This document shows, in pieces, positions 22,018 through 33,200 of a DNA stretch of 64,000 nt. The position numbers and the translations under genes were made by a program. Numbering within the stretch: position 1 is the first letter of the stretch; every line of letters begins with the position of its first letter. A model generated the notes under the pieces. That model saw only the letters and a list, made by a program, of their open reading frames with translations. It was not told where the DNA came from and made no database searches. The DNA lies in NCBI GenBank assembly GCA_021521415.1, contig JAIQDT010014334.1:124001-188000 (forward strand), given 5' to 3'. This DNA comes from Bidens hawaiensis (lineage: Eukaryota > Streptophyta > Magnoliopsida > Asterales > Asteraceae).

Positions 22018-23690
22018 CTCTTCTTTCTTCAAGTAGATCTAAATTCATCCGCAATTCTTTTTCGTTATCCCGTTTTTGTGTTCTTTTATGCGTAAACCGT
22101 TAACGAATATAACTTTTTATGGCATGAAATTAAATGTTTGTGTATATGATAGGTCCCATGTTTAAGAGAGCGAAAAAACGAGTTTAATGAAGAAAGGCTC
22201 AGCTCAAACGGGATTCCGATGAAGCCGATATGCGCGTTTGAAGATAAACGAGTCAGAAAACGAAGAAACGAGCACCCAGGACGCCGCGCTACGTGACCAG
22301 GTGAGGCATCCATGCCCATGCTACACGGCATCTCACATGTCCCCAAGCTTTCCAAGAATGTTCAAGAATCAGCTACCCCGTCTATTTTGTCTTCTAGTGG
22401 GCCTTGTGGACTTGTTTTGACCTATTTTATATTTGGAATGAGGTGTTTAAATATATATATAAACCCTAATACCCTATGAATGATTATTTCAATATTTCCA
22501 GCCACCACACCTTCTCTAGAGGAGAAACCAAGGAGGACAAGCTTACGGTTCTATCTTTTATCCTTCGGTTGTCGGTTTTGACTATTTTAAAGTTTGTGAG
22601 TTCGTTTTTGGTTTTTAATCATTCAAACCTTTTGTAATCAGATTTTTATGAACATGTTTATCATTTATATCTATTTCATATACTGTTCATTAATTATGAT
22701 TGGCTAAACCTCTTTGTTCTACCTAGGTTAGATGATTATTGTTCGGTTTTGATGAACTAAATGGATTGTTTGATTAATATGACTTGAATTGCTATTGAAA
22801 GTTTGGTTTAATGATGAATTAGGTTGTGTTTAGTGGCTGTGATTTTATTAATTATACTCATAAATCTCTTGCTTCGATTGGGTGAATTGGTTTTGATTGA
22901 TAGTTGCATGTTCAATTCTTTACTTTGTGTTTAGAGTTTGTTTGCGGTAGGTACAACCGTAGGGTTTTGTTGAGTGTGTTGATTGATTGAATTCAGCGGG
23001 TAGGCACCTTCTTAGAGACCTAGAGGTGATAGGAGGTAAGGTCGTCTCATAGCTTTTGCTTGTTAGGATTAGGATCGCGCGAGAGCGGGTTCAGTTCTTG
23101 TCGGGTTTGGGTTCGTGAGCGATTAGTTGGTCTAGTTTGAGTTAAAAAAAATTGTTCCTCTATCCTTTGTTGCGTAGTATTCGTTCCATTAGGGTCGTGT
23201 GTCGGTGAGTCCTAGAGGAGAGTCGGCATTATAACACCTTAGCATTCGTTTCCCGGTTTGTTCTTAAAATCAATTAAGTGTAAGTTAGAGTTTGTTAGTG
23301 AGACCGAGAGGTGATCTAGATTTCTTGAGCGAACCTTAGTTGTGTCATCCTTAGATACCGGTGTCGTGAGATTATTCAATCCATTAACTTGTTAGACCGT
23401 CAATTTGATTCTTACATAGGTAGACGTTTTCTCCATATTCGTTAAGAGATCCGTTAGTGTCGTTAAGTTTCACCGTTAGTTAAGTCAAATTAGTTAAGTA
23501 TAAGATAAATAAAATATTGTTCTTAGGTGAGTCTTAGTTAGGGTTTAGTATTAAGATCGCTCTCTCGTGTCCTTGTGTTCGATACTCGGACTTCCTTAGT
23601 TCTATACTATTAGTGATCAGTACATTTGCCGGTTTTGTGTGGTTTCTTTAGGAGTCTTGTTTTATAAATTTAAAGCTTAGTTGTGAGTTA
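22018..23690. mobile_element. 1.7-kb repeat, copy 2 (family unresolved)
   Basis: From about 22690 to 23690 this is homologous to 16830-17870, sharing TTGTTCTACCTAGG, TACAACCGTAGGG, CGCGCGAGAGCGGGT, TTGCGTAGTATTCGT and TTGCCGGTTTTGTGTGGTTT, with similar spacing of the GAGACC(G/T)AGAGGT motifs. The first 650 bp differs from copy 1. A TATA-like TTTAAATATATATATAAACC lies at about 22445. It ends where the gypsy integrase sequence begins, and the integrase C-terminus, polypurine tract and part of the LTR are missing, so its arrival was accompanied by a deletion. Confidence 0.6.
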
Positions 23691-24533
23691 CTTAGAAAGA
23701 GTATCATTAAACACACATCATTGATCATCATTGTTTGTGTGGATGGGATTCCTATTTCAGCTGGGATCATGGCCTTAGTGCCATAGGTTAGACTGAACGG
23801 TGTTTCATAGTTACTTGACTTCTTTTGGTACGTAGGCCCACAGTACATGGAGCAATTCGTCTACCCAACCTATTCTTTTAACCCCTAATCTTGCCTTGAT
23901 TCCCTCCTTGATGGTTTTGTTAGCTCTCTCGACTTGACCGTTGGCCTGTGGGTGGGCTACATATGTGAAAATCTGGGTGACCTGAAGTTCTTTCAGCCAC
24001 CCTTGCAACATACTATCCGCAAACTGAGTCCCGTTATCGCTCACAAGTTCTTGCGAGAGGCCAAATCGACAGATAATGAATTCCCATAGGAACTTCTTGA
24101 CGCTGGATGCCGTGATGGATGCGACTGGTTTAGCTTCCAGCCACTTGGTGAAGTAATCAATGGCCACAATTAAAAGTTTGACCAGTCCCGGTGCTTCTGG
24201 AAATGGACCCATGATATCGATCGCCCATTTTTGGAATGGCCAAGCTGACATTACTGGTACTAATTCATTCTTGTGCCGCAAGGTATTGGGAGCATGGCGC
24301 TGGCATGAATCACACTTTCTGATTTCTTGCACTGCATCCATGTGCATCCCTGGCCAGTAGTACCCGGCGCTCATGAGTTTTGCCACGACCATTCTTGGAC
24401 CCGCCTGAAGACCACAAATGCCTTCATGAAATTCCCGTATCAAGTAATTTGCATCCTCGGTATCTACACATCTCAGGAGTGGACCGAGAAAGGATCTTCG
24501 GTATAAAATACCATCATGTACCTGGTAGTTCAA
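23648..24533 (-). pseudogene. Gypsy integrase (Tat type)
   Basis: The 240-residue frame (23811-24533) has an HHCC finger in which the second His is Gln (HEGICGLQAGPR; CDSC present), and all three catalytic residues: Asp in WAIDIMGPFPEA, Asp in SDNGTQF and Glu in ANGQVERANK. A shift near 23830 moves the reading to 23648-23848, where ETPFSLTYGTKAMIPAEIG continues the conserved C-terminal region. It breaks off at about 23690 at the border of repeat copy 2. The rest of the C-terminus is absent. Confidence 0.85.
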
Positions 24534-24639
24534 GGCTTTGTGTCTGATCTTCTAGGCTGCCATCTTTTCTTCCGGAAGAATTCCTGATGTTAAGTAAGCC
24601 ATAATTGGCGTCATCCAGGATTCTACTCTGGTTTGTATC

Positions 24640-25080
24640 ACCAATACTTGATGTTGCGGGACAGATGGTCGATCAAGGACTTCTACACGAATGTCTTTTG
24701 CAAAATGTTCAAAATTCGTTGAAGCTAACTTGCTAAGAGCATCCGCTGACTTGTTTTCACTTCGCTTGATGTGGATGACTTTTACAAGAAGAAAATTGAA
24801 GGATCAAATCTTTTTCTTGTGACAAATACAAAGCCATCACATCATTTTTTGCTTCATAAGTTCCATTAATCTGCCCCGCAATTAAATAGAGTCTACTATT
24901 GCTTCCAAATGCTTAACACTAAGTTTCTTGGCAATCCGCAAGCCTGCTAAGAAGGCTTCGTACTCAGCTTCATTGTTGGTACTTTTAAAGTCCAACTTTA
25001 TTGCATAAGTGAATTCATGGCCTTCTGGATTAACCAATCTGAGGCCAGCCCTGACCCTTCATTACTTGAAGCCCCGCCCG
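24640..25080 (-). pseudogene. Second (archaeal-type) RNase H of the Tat element
   Basis: The minus strand encodes NNEAEYEAFLAGLRIAKKL (near 24930-24985) and SADALSKLAS (near 24725-24750), the conserved blocks of the additional RNase H acquired by Tat-lineage elements. The intervening sequence has frameshifts and no long open frame. It lies between the standard RNase H and the integrase, the expected place. Confidence 0.7.
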
Positions 25081-25240
25081 TGAATAAAGACCAAACCTGG
25101 CTTTTTTCAGGAGGAACTGGAGGTTGCTATTCAATTAAGCATTCTTTTTATTTGTTTTGCGGGACCTCTGTGACGAAGTCTGCCAACACTTATTCTTTGA
25201 TTGCTGGTCTGGGTTTGTATTCAATTGCATGTCCTCCCAG

Positions 25241-25567
25241 TTAGATGGCCCATTTCGCCAATCGCCCAGACAATTCTGGCTTGCTTAATACATTTTTCAA
25301 CTTATACCCCGTTAACACATTAATGGGATGCCCCTGAAAATATCTGCGGAGACGCCTGGCAGCATAGACCAGTGCCTGAACCAGTTTTTCGAGCATTGAG
25401 TATCTGGTTTCTGGACCTGTCAACATCCTACTGACATAGTAAATTGGTGTCTGAACATTCTTTCTATCTGTCAGTAGAACGGCTCCAATGGCAATATCCG
25501 ATGCTGACAAGTACAGTGTTAGAGTCTCTCCCGCGTGAGGTGCTGTTAAGGTAGGCAATTCCATCAA
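25241..25567 (-). pseudogene. Gypsy RNase H domain
   Basis: The 108-residue frame contains LYLSASDIAIGAVLL (first acidic position, normally xxDAS/LAxS in this lineage), PIYYVSRMLTGPETRY, and the RRYFQGHPINVLTGYKLKNV block, where a conserved Asp (usually VxTDxPL) is Gly. It degrades the RNA strand during reverse transcription. A substitution in the third block plus flanking frameshifts suggest inactivity. Confidence 0.75.
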
Positions 25568-25715
25568 GCATTTTTTAACCTCCAGAAATGCTTGTTCAGC
25601 TTATGCGGTTCACTTGAAGTGTGACTTCTTGAGACAATTTCTCAAAGTTGAAACAAACGGATAAGATTTAGCCGCATGATTGGCTAAGAATCTATTCAAT
25701 GCAACCAACCTTCCA

Positions 25716-26400
25716 TTAAGTGTCTGCACTTCTTTGAGGGAGGAAGGTGAAGGCATGCGGGCTATTGCCTGAACTTTGTCTGGATTGGCTTTGAAACCCG
25801 CACCCCGTTACTATTACACCCAAAATCTTTCCCTCTTCCATTCCGAAGGAGCACTTGCTTGGATTCAGTTTCATGTTAATCTGACTGAGAGTTTCAAACG
25901 TTTCTTCTATGTCTCTTAACAACTGATCTTCCTCAACACTCTTGATAACTAAATCATCCATATATACTTCTAGATTTCGCCCAATTTGGATTTTAAAGGC
26001 TTCATCCATCAAACGCTGATATGTAGCACCCGCGTTTCTCAATCCAAAGGGCATCATCTTGTAACAAAATGTGCCTTGGTCTGTGCGAAATGTTGTCTTG
26101 TTCTCGTCACATGCCGCCATGCGGATCTGGTGATAGCCTTTGTAAGCATCGAGAAAGCACTTAAACTTGAACGGGGCTACACCGTCAACTTTAAGATCAA
26201 TTTCTGGCAGCGGGTAACAGTCCTTTGGACATGCTTTGTTTAAATCCTTAAAATCTATACACATCCTCCATGTTCTGTTACTCTTGGGAACGATGACCAG
26301 ATTAGCCACCCACGTCTGGTACTGAATTTCGCGGATGATTCCGGCGTGTAGGAGATCTTGGACTTGTTCGTTCATAGCTTTAGTTTGCCCGGGACCCATC
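25716..26400 (-). pseudogene. Gypsy reverse transcriptase
   Basis: The frame has the RT blocks in order: ELL/DLLHAGIIREIQYQTW, RMCIDFKDLNKACPKDCYPL, CFLDAYKGYHQIRMA, MMPFGLRNAGATYQRLMD, and the catalytic box VYMDDLVIKS. The C-terminus is out of frame after about residue 225. At 26400 the coding sequence is interrupted by the LTR of element C, and the upstream codons continue at 40052 after the duplicated CCATC. Catalytic Asp residues are intact, but the frame is broken elsewhere by an in-frame stop just upstream in the protease-RT linker. Confidence 0.85.
26396..26400. repeat. Target-site duplication of element C, left
   Basis: CCATC, identical to 40047-40051. Confidence 0.95.
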
Positions 26401-26773
26401 TGTAACACCCCGTAACCGCAGCGGAAACGTACACGGGATGCAACAGACACATCTGATATCAACAGCATTGCTTATAAAGAAAATACCACTACATTAATTT
26501 ATAACATATTACATTGTTGCGAGTTTCATTACTGTCTAGGTGTTACACACATATTTTACCGATAAGACATTAATAAATTCGTTACAAAACAAAGAGCAGC
26601 AAGCTTCCAACAGGTAGCACAGATAGTTAAGCAAACATCAATCAATCCAACTTGGGCATACCTAGAAAACATGTAAAGAAAACGGGTCAACTACGAATAG
26701 TTGGTGAGTTTCACTAATTTAAATAAACACTGACAAATCATTTTAATAATCATTTATTAACAATATAATCATG

Positions 26774-27335
26774 CTGGGAACTTTGTTACCCCAAAACATT
26801 TCCAATAACTTTCTGGGAACTATGTTACCCCAGAACAATAAATACCCCTGGGAACTATGTTACCCCAGAACAATAACAACCCCTGGGAACTATGTTACCC
26901 CAGAATAATAAATACCCCTGGGAACTATGTTACCCCAGAACAATAACAACCCCTGGGAACTAGGTTACCCCAGAATAATAATAACCCCTGGGAACTATGT
27001 TACCCCAGAACAACAATAACCCCTGGGAACTATGTTACCCCAGAATAATAAATACCCCTGGGAACTATGTTACCCCAGAACAATAACAACCCCTGGGAAC
27101 TAGGTTACCCCAGAATAATAATAACCCCTGGGAACTATGTTACCCCAGAACAACAATAACCCCTGGGAACTATGTTACCCCAGAACAATAATAACCCCTG
27201 GGAACTATGTTACCCCAGAACAATAAATACCCCTGGGAACTATGTTACCCCAGAACAATAAATACCCCTGGGAACTATGTTACCCCAGAACAATAATAAC
27301 CCCTGGGAACTATGTTACCCCAGAACAATAACACA
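26774..27335 (-). repeat. 16-unit, 35-bp hairpin array in the 3' LTR
   Basis: Sixteen units of about 35 bp each contain CTGGGAACTATGTTACCCC followed by AG and a short A/C/T-rich spacer (AACAATAATAA, AATAATAAATA and variants). CTGGG and CCCAG can pair, with AAC/GTT extending the stem. Units 4-7 and 8-11 share the same order of spacer variants, so the array grew partly by duplicating a four-unit block. The TATA box at 27345-27353 lies just upstream (minus sense), putting the array at the start of the R region. Confidence 0.9.
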
Positions 27336-27344
27336 TTATAAACA

Positions 27345-27353
27345 TTTTATATA
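27345..27353 (-). promoter_or_regulatory. TATA box of element C LTR
   Basis: The minus strand reads TATATAAAA in the context GAATATATAAAATG, 10 bp upstream of the hairpin array. A plant start site 25-35 bp downstream would place +1 at the array edge. The same motif in the 5' LTR is at 37213-37221. A second TATA-like AT run lies about 25 bp further upstream and could serve instead. Confidence 0.6.
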
Positions 27354-28070
27354 TTCTATGTATCAGCCCATATATATATAAATGTACAAGTATTTCCATA
27401 CGATCGGTATGTACTTAAATACTTTAAATAAGACATGTTTTCCGCCCCGGGAAAATATAATTAAAACAATTCATTAAAAGGGGCTCGTGAAAACTCACCT
27501 TTTGTGAGTCGATGAGTAATATAAGGAACAGCTACGTGCCTGGATCTGTAATATAATATCTAGCCGTTACTATACAATTCCCATAACTTAAATATGTATA
27601 AATCGGTACATCTGGGAACACTGTTAACCCAGTACTGTACTCGATTCGGGGACAATGTTAACCCCGTGACACTTCTAAGGACTCAGATTGTGACATTGCT
27701 TAGAGTTTGACAGTCAATTTAGTTAAAGTGATGAAATTATAGCTCGGTTTGACACCCCGTTTGGCCGCGGGGCCCGTTTCCGGTATTTCGGTGTCGGAAA
27801 CGGTAACATCGGGTAAAATTACCCAAATCATCCGAATTATTTTCGGATGATTTATTTTTACTTAATTTACTTAGATTTATGAAAATGGTCTATTTTAAAG
27901 TTTTTCGTGTACCAGTCAGCTCGCTTATGCGAACTTTGCCGGTTTACACGTTTTAAGCTTTAACTAATTGTTTTTATGTTCATTTTAGCACAAATAATTA
28001 CCCGTTTAGTCTCGGGTCTTGAAATTTTGCTCAAAACTTATTTTGACAGAAGAACATTTTATAAAATTTT

Positions 28071-28670
28071 CCAGATTTATTTTCCTATATTTGCATTTAT
28101 TTACCTATTTTTAAATCTCATTAAAACACTAAAAATATCAAAAATACCAAAACACTTCAGAAAAATCCCAAATTTTTCTGGAATGATCCTTGTCATTCTC
28201 ATAACTCTCTGGAATTTTTTTCCAGATTTATTTTCATAAATTTACATATATTTATCTATTTTCAAATCTTATTAAAATACTAAATATGTCAAAAATACCA
28301 AAACACTTTAGAAAAATACCAAATTTTTCTGGGATGATCCTTGTCATCCTCATAACTTTCTGGAATTTTTCCAGATTTATTTTCGTAAATTTACATATAT
28401 TTATCTATTTTCAAATCTTATTAAAATACTAAATATGTCAAAAATACCAAAACACTTTAGAAAAATACCAAATTTTTCTGGGATGATCCTTGTCATCCTC
28501 ATAACTTTCTGGAATTTTTCCAGATTTATTTTCGTAAATTTACATATATTTATCTATTTTCAAATCTTATTAAAATACTAAATATGTCAAAAATACCAAA
28601 ACACTTTAGAAAAATACCAAATTTTTCTGGGATGATCCTTGTCATCCTCATAACTTTCTGGAATTTTTCC
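28071..28670. repeat. 149-bp repeat, four copies, in the 3' LTR
   Basis: Four head-to-tail copies start at CCAGATTTATTTTC and contain TGATCCTTGTCATCCTCATA. Copies 2-4 are nearly identical and copy 1 is more diverged. The second LTR carries the same block at 37939-38538. Confidence 0.9.
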
Positions 28671-30178
28671 AGATTTTAAAACTCATTTTTCAAGCCCTTT
28701 TCACCCAAAACCGAGCTAGAAAGCCCTAGAACTCGTTTCACCGAAAAGCCTACTTAGACTTTTCCAACTGAGCTCAAATTTTGTGGGTGACTTTTATATG
28801 TGATAAAAAGCTTATCTTAAATTTTCCAGAATTTTTCATCATGTTTTGCTATTTTTCACTATTTTTGGCCAAAACCGAGCATTAAATTCACCAAATATTC
28901 ATCTTTTATCCAAAAATTACCAAAAATTCACAGATCTCATATTTTCATGTGTAGATCATCTCTGTGAAATTTCGTGATCCGACTCTAAGCACACGAAAAT
29001 CTGTCCAACTTTCTCATACACACGAAAACCGAACTATCTTGTGTTTTCTAGCTTTGGATCACAAGGATCTCGGTTTCTAGCCTTTGCTAGCCGCTAGATA
29101 CAACACTTACAAGCACAACAACACCACACCAAGCAAACTATACCAACAATCAAGCCATTTCTTTCCTAGTGTCGGTTAGAACATCAAAACAACTATTTTG
29201 ACCGTAAAAATTCATTCTAAACACTTTTAACTAATTACTTGGATCAAGATCCTTTGTATAACTTGTATGCATCCCTTGATCGTGCAAGGATTGGTTCCAT
29301 CTCGGGTTTTCACCCATATGTCACTTGGAACCCTTTTGTTTCTTGCAAAAATAACTCAAACTAAGTAAATAAAATCAAAGATTATGCAATATAACATGCT
29401 TATACCTTCCAATATCTTGGTTAATATGATGAAATTGGATGCAAACTTGAAAGATATGAGAGGGATTTGAGAGAAAATGGGAGAGTTGTTCTTGAGTGAA
29501 TGGGTTGTAATAAAAAGAAAAGAAAAAATTGTGTGATATTATCAACTTGGCCGATCGGCCAAGTGAGAGGTTGGGGTGGGCCCCCACACTTCAATATTAA
29601 CCACACACTCGGATTCCCGTAATCCGGATAATGTTGTGGAAAATCTGGTTCAGTTCGTTTCTAGTTTAAACTCGTAGTTCGGCTTAAAACGAGCCTAAAT
29701 TGGTTGTTTTTCGGGTTAAAATAAAATTTATATAAAACTGATTTAAAAACTTTAAAAAAAAACTTAACCCATGACATTAAAACATCATTTTATTAATAAT
29801 TACGCATCTTTTTCGGCTTGATTGACCGTCTCTTGCTTGGTTTGGTGTTAAAGGTTTCGTTTAGCGTACCGACGTACCATTAAATCGAATTCCTTTTTCC
29901 GTGCTATAATTCACCTATCCCGAAGCATTATTACTTCGTGCACATCACTAAACATTTTATACTTCATATATAATGTGATTCCCGATTCGTTCGGGTTTCA
30001 ATAATCGTTCATTGGTTGATCGTAATTCCAATACGATTCATTATATAATTGAGTATGATTCATACTGTGAATCATATATACTCGTATAAACGTACTATAA
30101 CTCACATAATCAATATTAAATGACACGTAAATAGTATATTCCGGCTAGGGTATACCTGGATTTGCCGGAATCGTTACA

Positions 30179-30189
30179 TTCTCCCCCCG
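30179..30189 (-). other. Polypurine tract of element C
   Basis: The minus strand reads CGGGGGGAGAA immediately before the LTR start TGTAACG. It primes plus-strand synthesis. Just upstream lies the TTTCGAGGACGAAA stretch commonly seen at the end of Tekay-type pol. Confidence 0.9.
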
Positions 30190-30214
30190 TTATAAAAATT
30201 TCGTCCTCGAAATT

Positions 30215-33200
30215 TTACGCGATAACCACTTCCTTTTGAGGAAACAGGTGGGGGTATTTCTTCCGAAATTCGTCCTTTCGTTCCCACGTAAATTCTGGGC
30301 CTCGTTGCGAATTCCATCTAACCTTGACCAACGAGATCTTATTGTGTCTAAGTTGCTTGATTTTCCCGTCTACTATTTCTATGGGCTCCTCTACAATGTT
30401 GAGCCTATCACTTATTTGAACACCCTCTAAGGGTAACACCGATGTCTCATCCGCTAGACATCTTTTCAAATTTGACACATGAAATACGTTATGAACTGCA
30501 CTTAGTTCATCAGGCAGTTCTAGTCGGTAAGCTACCGGACCGATCTTTGCAGTAATGTCAAATGGTCCAATATATCTCGGGGCTAACTTCCCCGCCTTGC
30601 CAAATCTAACCACACCCTTCCACGGTGATACTTTCAAATACACCTTATCACCTTTCTCGAATGATAACGGTTTTCTACGGGTATCAGCATAACTCTTCTG
30701 CCGATCCCGCGCGGCTTTCAGGTTGTTCTTAATATCAAGAATCTTGCTGGTCGTCTCCTGGACCAGATCCGACCTAATGATCTGCGGGTCTCCCACTTCA
30801 GACCAGCAAAGTGGTGATCGGCACTTTCGCCCATACAATGCTTCATAAGGTGCTGCCTTTATACTGCTATGATAACTGTTATTATAGGAAAATTCAACGA
30901 GTGGGAGATGTTGATCCCAATTTCCCTTAAAGTCCAGTACGCAGGCACGAAGCAAATCCTCCAAAGTTTGAATGGTCCTCTCAGACTGACCATCGGTCTG
31001 AGGGTGGTAAGCTGTGCTTAGGTCAATACGTGTTCCCAATGCTTCTTGGACAGCTTGCCAAAGTTTGGAGGTGAAATGGCTATCCCTATCGGAGATGATC
31101 GAGATGGGGATGCCATGACGAGACACTATTTCATTTATATAAATTTGCGCAAGTCTCTCAGTGTTAAAAGTATTCCTAATTGGAATAAAATGTGCTGATT
31201 TGGTTAATCGATCCACGATTACCCAAATTGCATCATGACCTCGGGGTGTCTTGGGGAGATGTGTCACAAAATCCATTGTGATCTGCTCCCACTTCCATTC
31301 GGGAATTTCCGGCTGTTGCAACATTCCCGAAGGTTTCTGGTGTTCCGCCTTAACTCTCGCACACGTCGTACACTTGCCGACGTATGTGGCTATATCCTTT
31401 TTCATACCTGGCCACCAGTAAAATTCTTTCACATCCTTGTACATTTTATCTGATCCCGGATGTATGGAATATTTCGATTTATGAGCTTCGTCCATGATTA
31501 AATCACGAAGGTCATGGAGGGTCGGGATCCAAATCCGATTTTTGAAATAAAGAATTTCGTCCACACGTTGTTCGAAATTCTTCTCATTCCCGTAAAGTCC
31601 TTCTTTAACCAATTGGCCCTCTTTCAACGCCTCGCGTTGAGCGACTCGAATTAAATCTGAAAGGTTTGACTGGACTATCATCCCCAACGCTCGCACACGT
31701 AGTGGCTTAACTCGATCCTTTCTACTCAAGGCATCGGCTACAACGTTAGCCTTACCGGGGTGATATCGTATGTCACAGTCATAGTCACTCAGCAACTCGA
31801 CCCATCTTCGTTGCCTCATATTCAGTTCTTTCTGATCGAATATGTGTTGCAAACTTTTATGATCAGTGAATATGGTGCACTTTGTACCGTAGAGATAGTG
31901 TCTCCAGATTTTAAGTGCAAAGATGACTGCTCCCAGTTCCAAGTCATGAGTAGTGTAGTTTTTCTCATGAACTTTTAACTGTCGAGACGCATAGGCTATG
32001 ACCTTTTTATTTTGCATTAACACGCACCCTAACCCTTTACGGGATGCGTCACAATATACAACAAATCCATCGTCTCCGTCGGGGAGACTTAAGATTGGCG
32101 CTTGGCACAATCTTTGTTTTAGCTTTTGAAACGCCGTTTCCTGCTCTTCACTCCATTCATATTTCCGATCCTTTTGAGTCAGGAGGGTTAAAGGTTGGGC
32201 GATGCTGGAAAAGTTTTCTATAAATCGACGATAGTATCCAGCTAAGCCTAAGAATTGGCGGATTTCTTTCGGAGATTTAGGCGCTTGCCAATTCTTAATA
32301 GCTTCAACCTTACTCGGATCAACGTGTATTCCTTTGTGGTTTATAACATGACCGAGGAATTGCACCTCTTGCAACCAGAAGTTACACTTGGAGAATTTTG
32401 CATATAACTTCTCCTGATCCAGGAGCTCTAAAACTAACTTTAAGTGTTGCTCGTGCTCTTCTTTACTCTTCGAGTATATCAAAATATCGTCAATAAATAC
32501 AATGACGAACTTGTCAAGATAGGGTTTACAGACTCGGTTCATGAGATCCATGAACACCGCCGGCGCATTTGTTAGCCCAAAAGGCATAACTAAAAATTCG
32601 TAGTGGCCGTAGCGAGTCCGAAACGCGGTTTTTGGGATATCCTCCTCTTGAATTCTAACTTGGTGGTATCCCGATCTAAGATCAATTTTTGAGAAATAGC
32701 TCGCACCTTGTAGTTGGTCGAACAAATCATCGATTCGGGGAAGAGGATATCTATTTTTGATGGTTAATTTGTTCAATTCCCTGTAGTCAATGCACATTCG
32801 AAGGCTTCCGTCCTTCTTTTTCACAAATAGTACAGGTGCACCCCACGGGGAATAACTGGGACGTATAAACCCCTTATCCAACAATTCCTGCAACTGGTTG
32901 GATAGTTCTTGCATCTCGGACGGTGCAAGTCTGTAAGGGGCCTTAGCAACAGGGCCAGCTTGTGGTAACAGATCGATTCTGAATTCGACCTGTCGGGTTG
33001 GCGGTAATCCAGGAAGTTCCTCTGGAAAAACTTGTGGAAATTCGCGCACCACGGGAATATCGTCCACCCGTTTTTCCTCAGAATCAGCGGCCGTCAGGCT
33101 CGCTAGATACGCCACACATCCCTGACGTATATATTTCAACACCTTGAGGTGGGATATAAATGGTATCATGGTGCCGGATTTTTCTCCCTGCACTAATACC

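Larger units (their letters stand above)
26401..30178 (-). repeat. 3' LTR of element C
   Basis: TG...CA bounded, 3778 bp. It contains, in plus coordinates, the hairpin array (26774-27335), two further diverged hairpins near 27610-27665, a minus-strand TATA box at 27345-27353 (TATATAAAA) and a fourfold 149-bp repeat (28071-28670). No protein is encoded; short open frames in the 149-bp repeats are incidental. Confidence 0.95.

Noticed and set aside
26774..27335. Regularly spaced direct repeats resembling a CRISPR array
   Set aside because: The spacers are short, A/C/T-rich variants of one another, the array is inside a plant LTR and is present identically in both LTRs, and there are no cas genes.
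27976..28239. 87-codon open frame (and its copy at 37844-38107)
   Set aside because: It lies in the AT-rich 149-bp repeats of the LTR, has no recognisable content and is duplicated simply because the LTR is.
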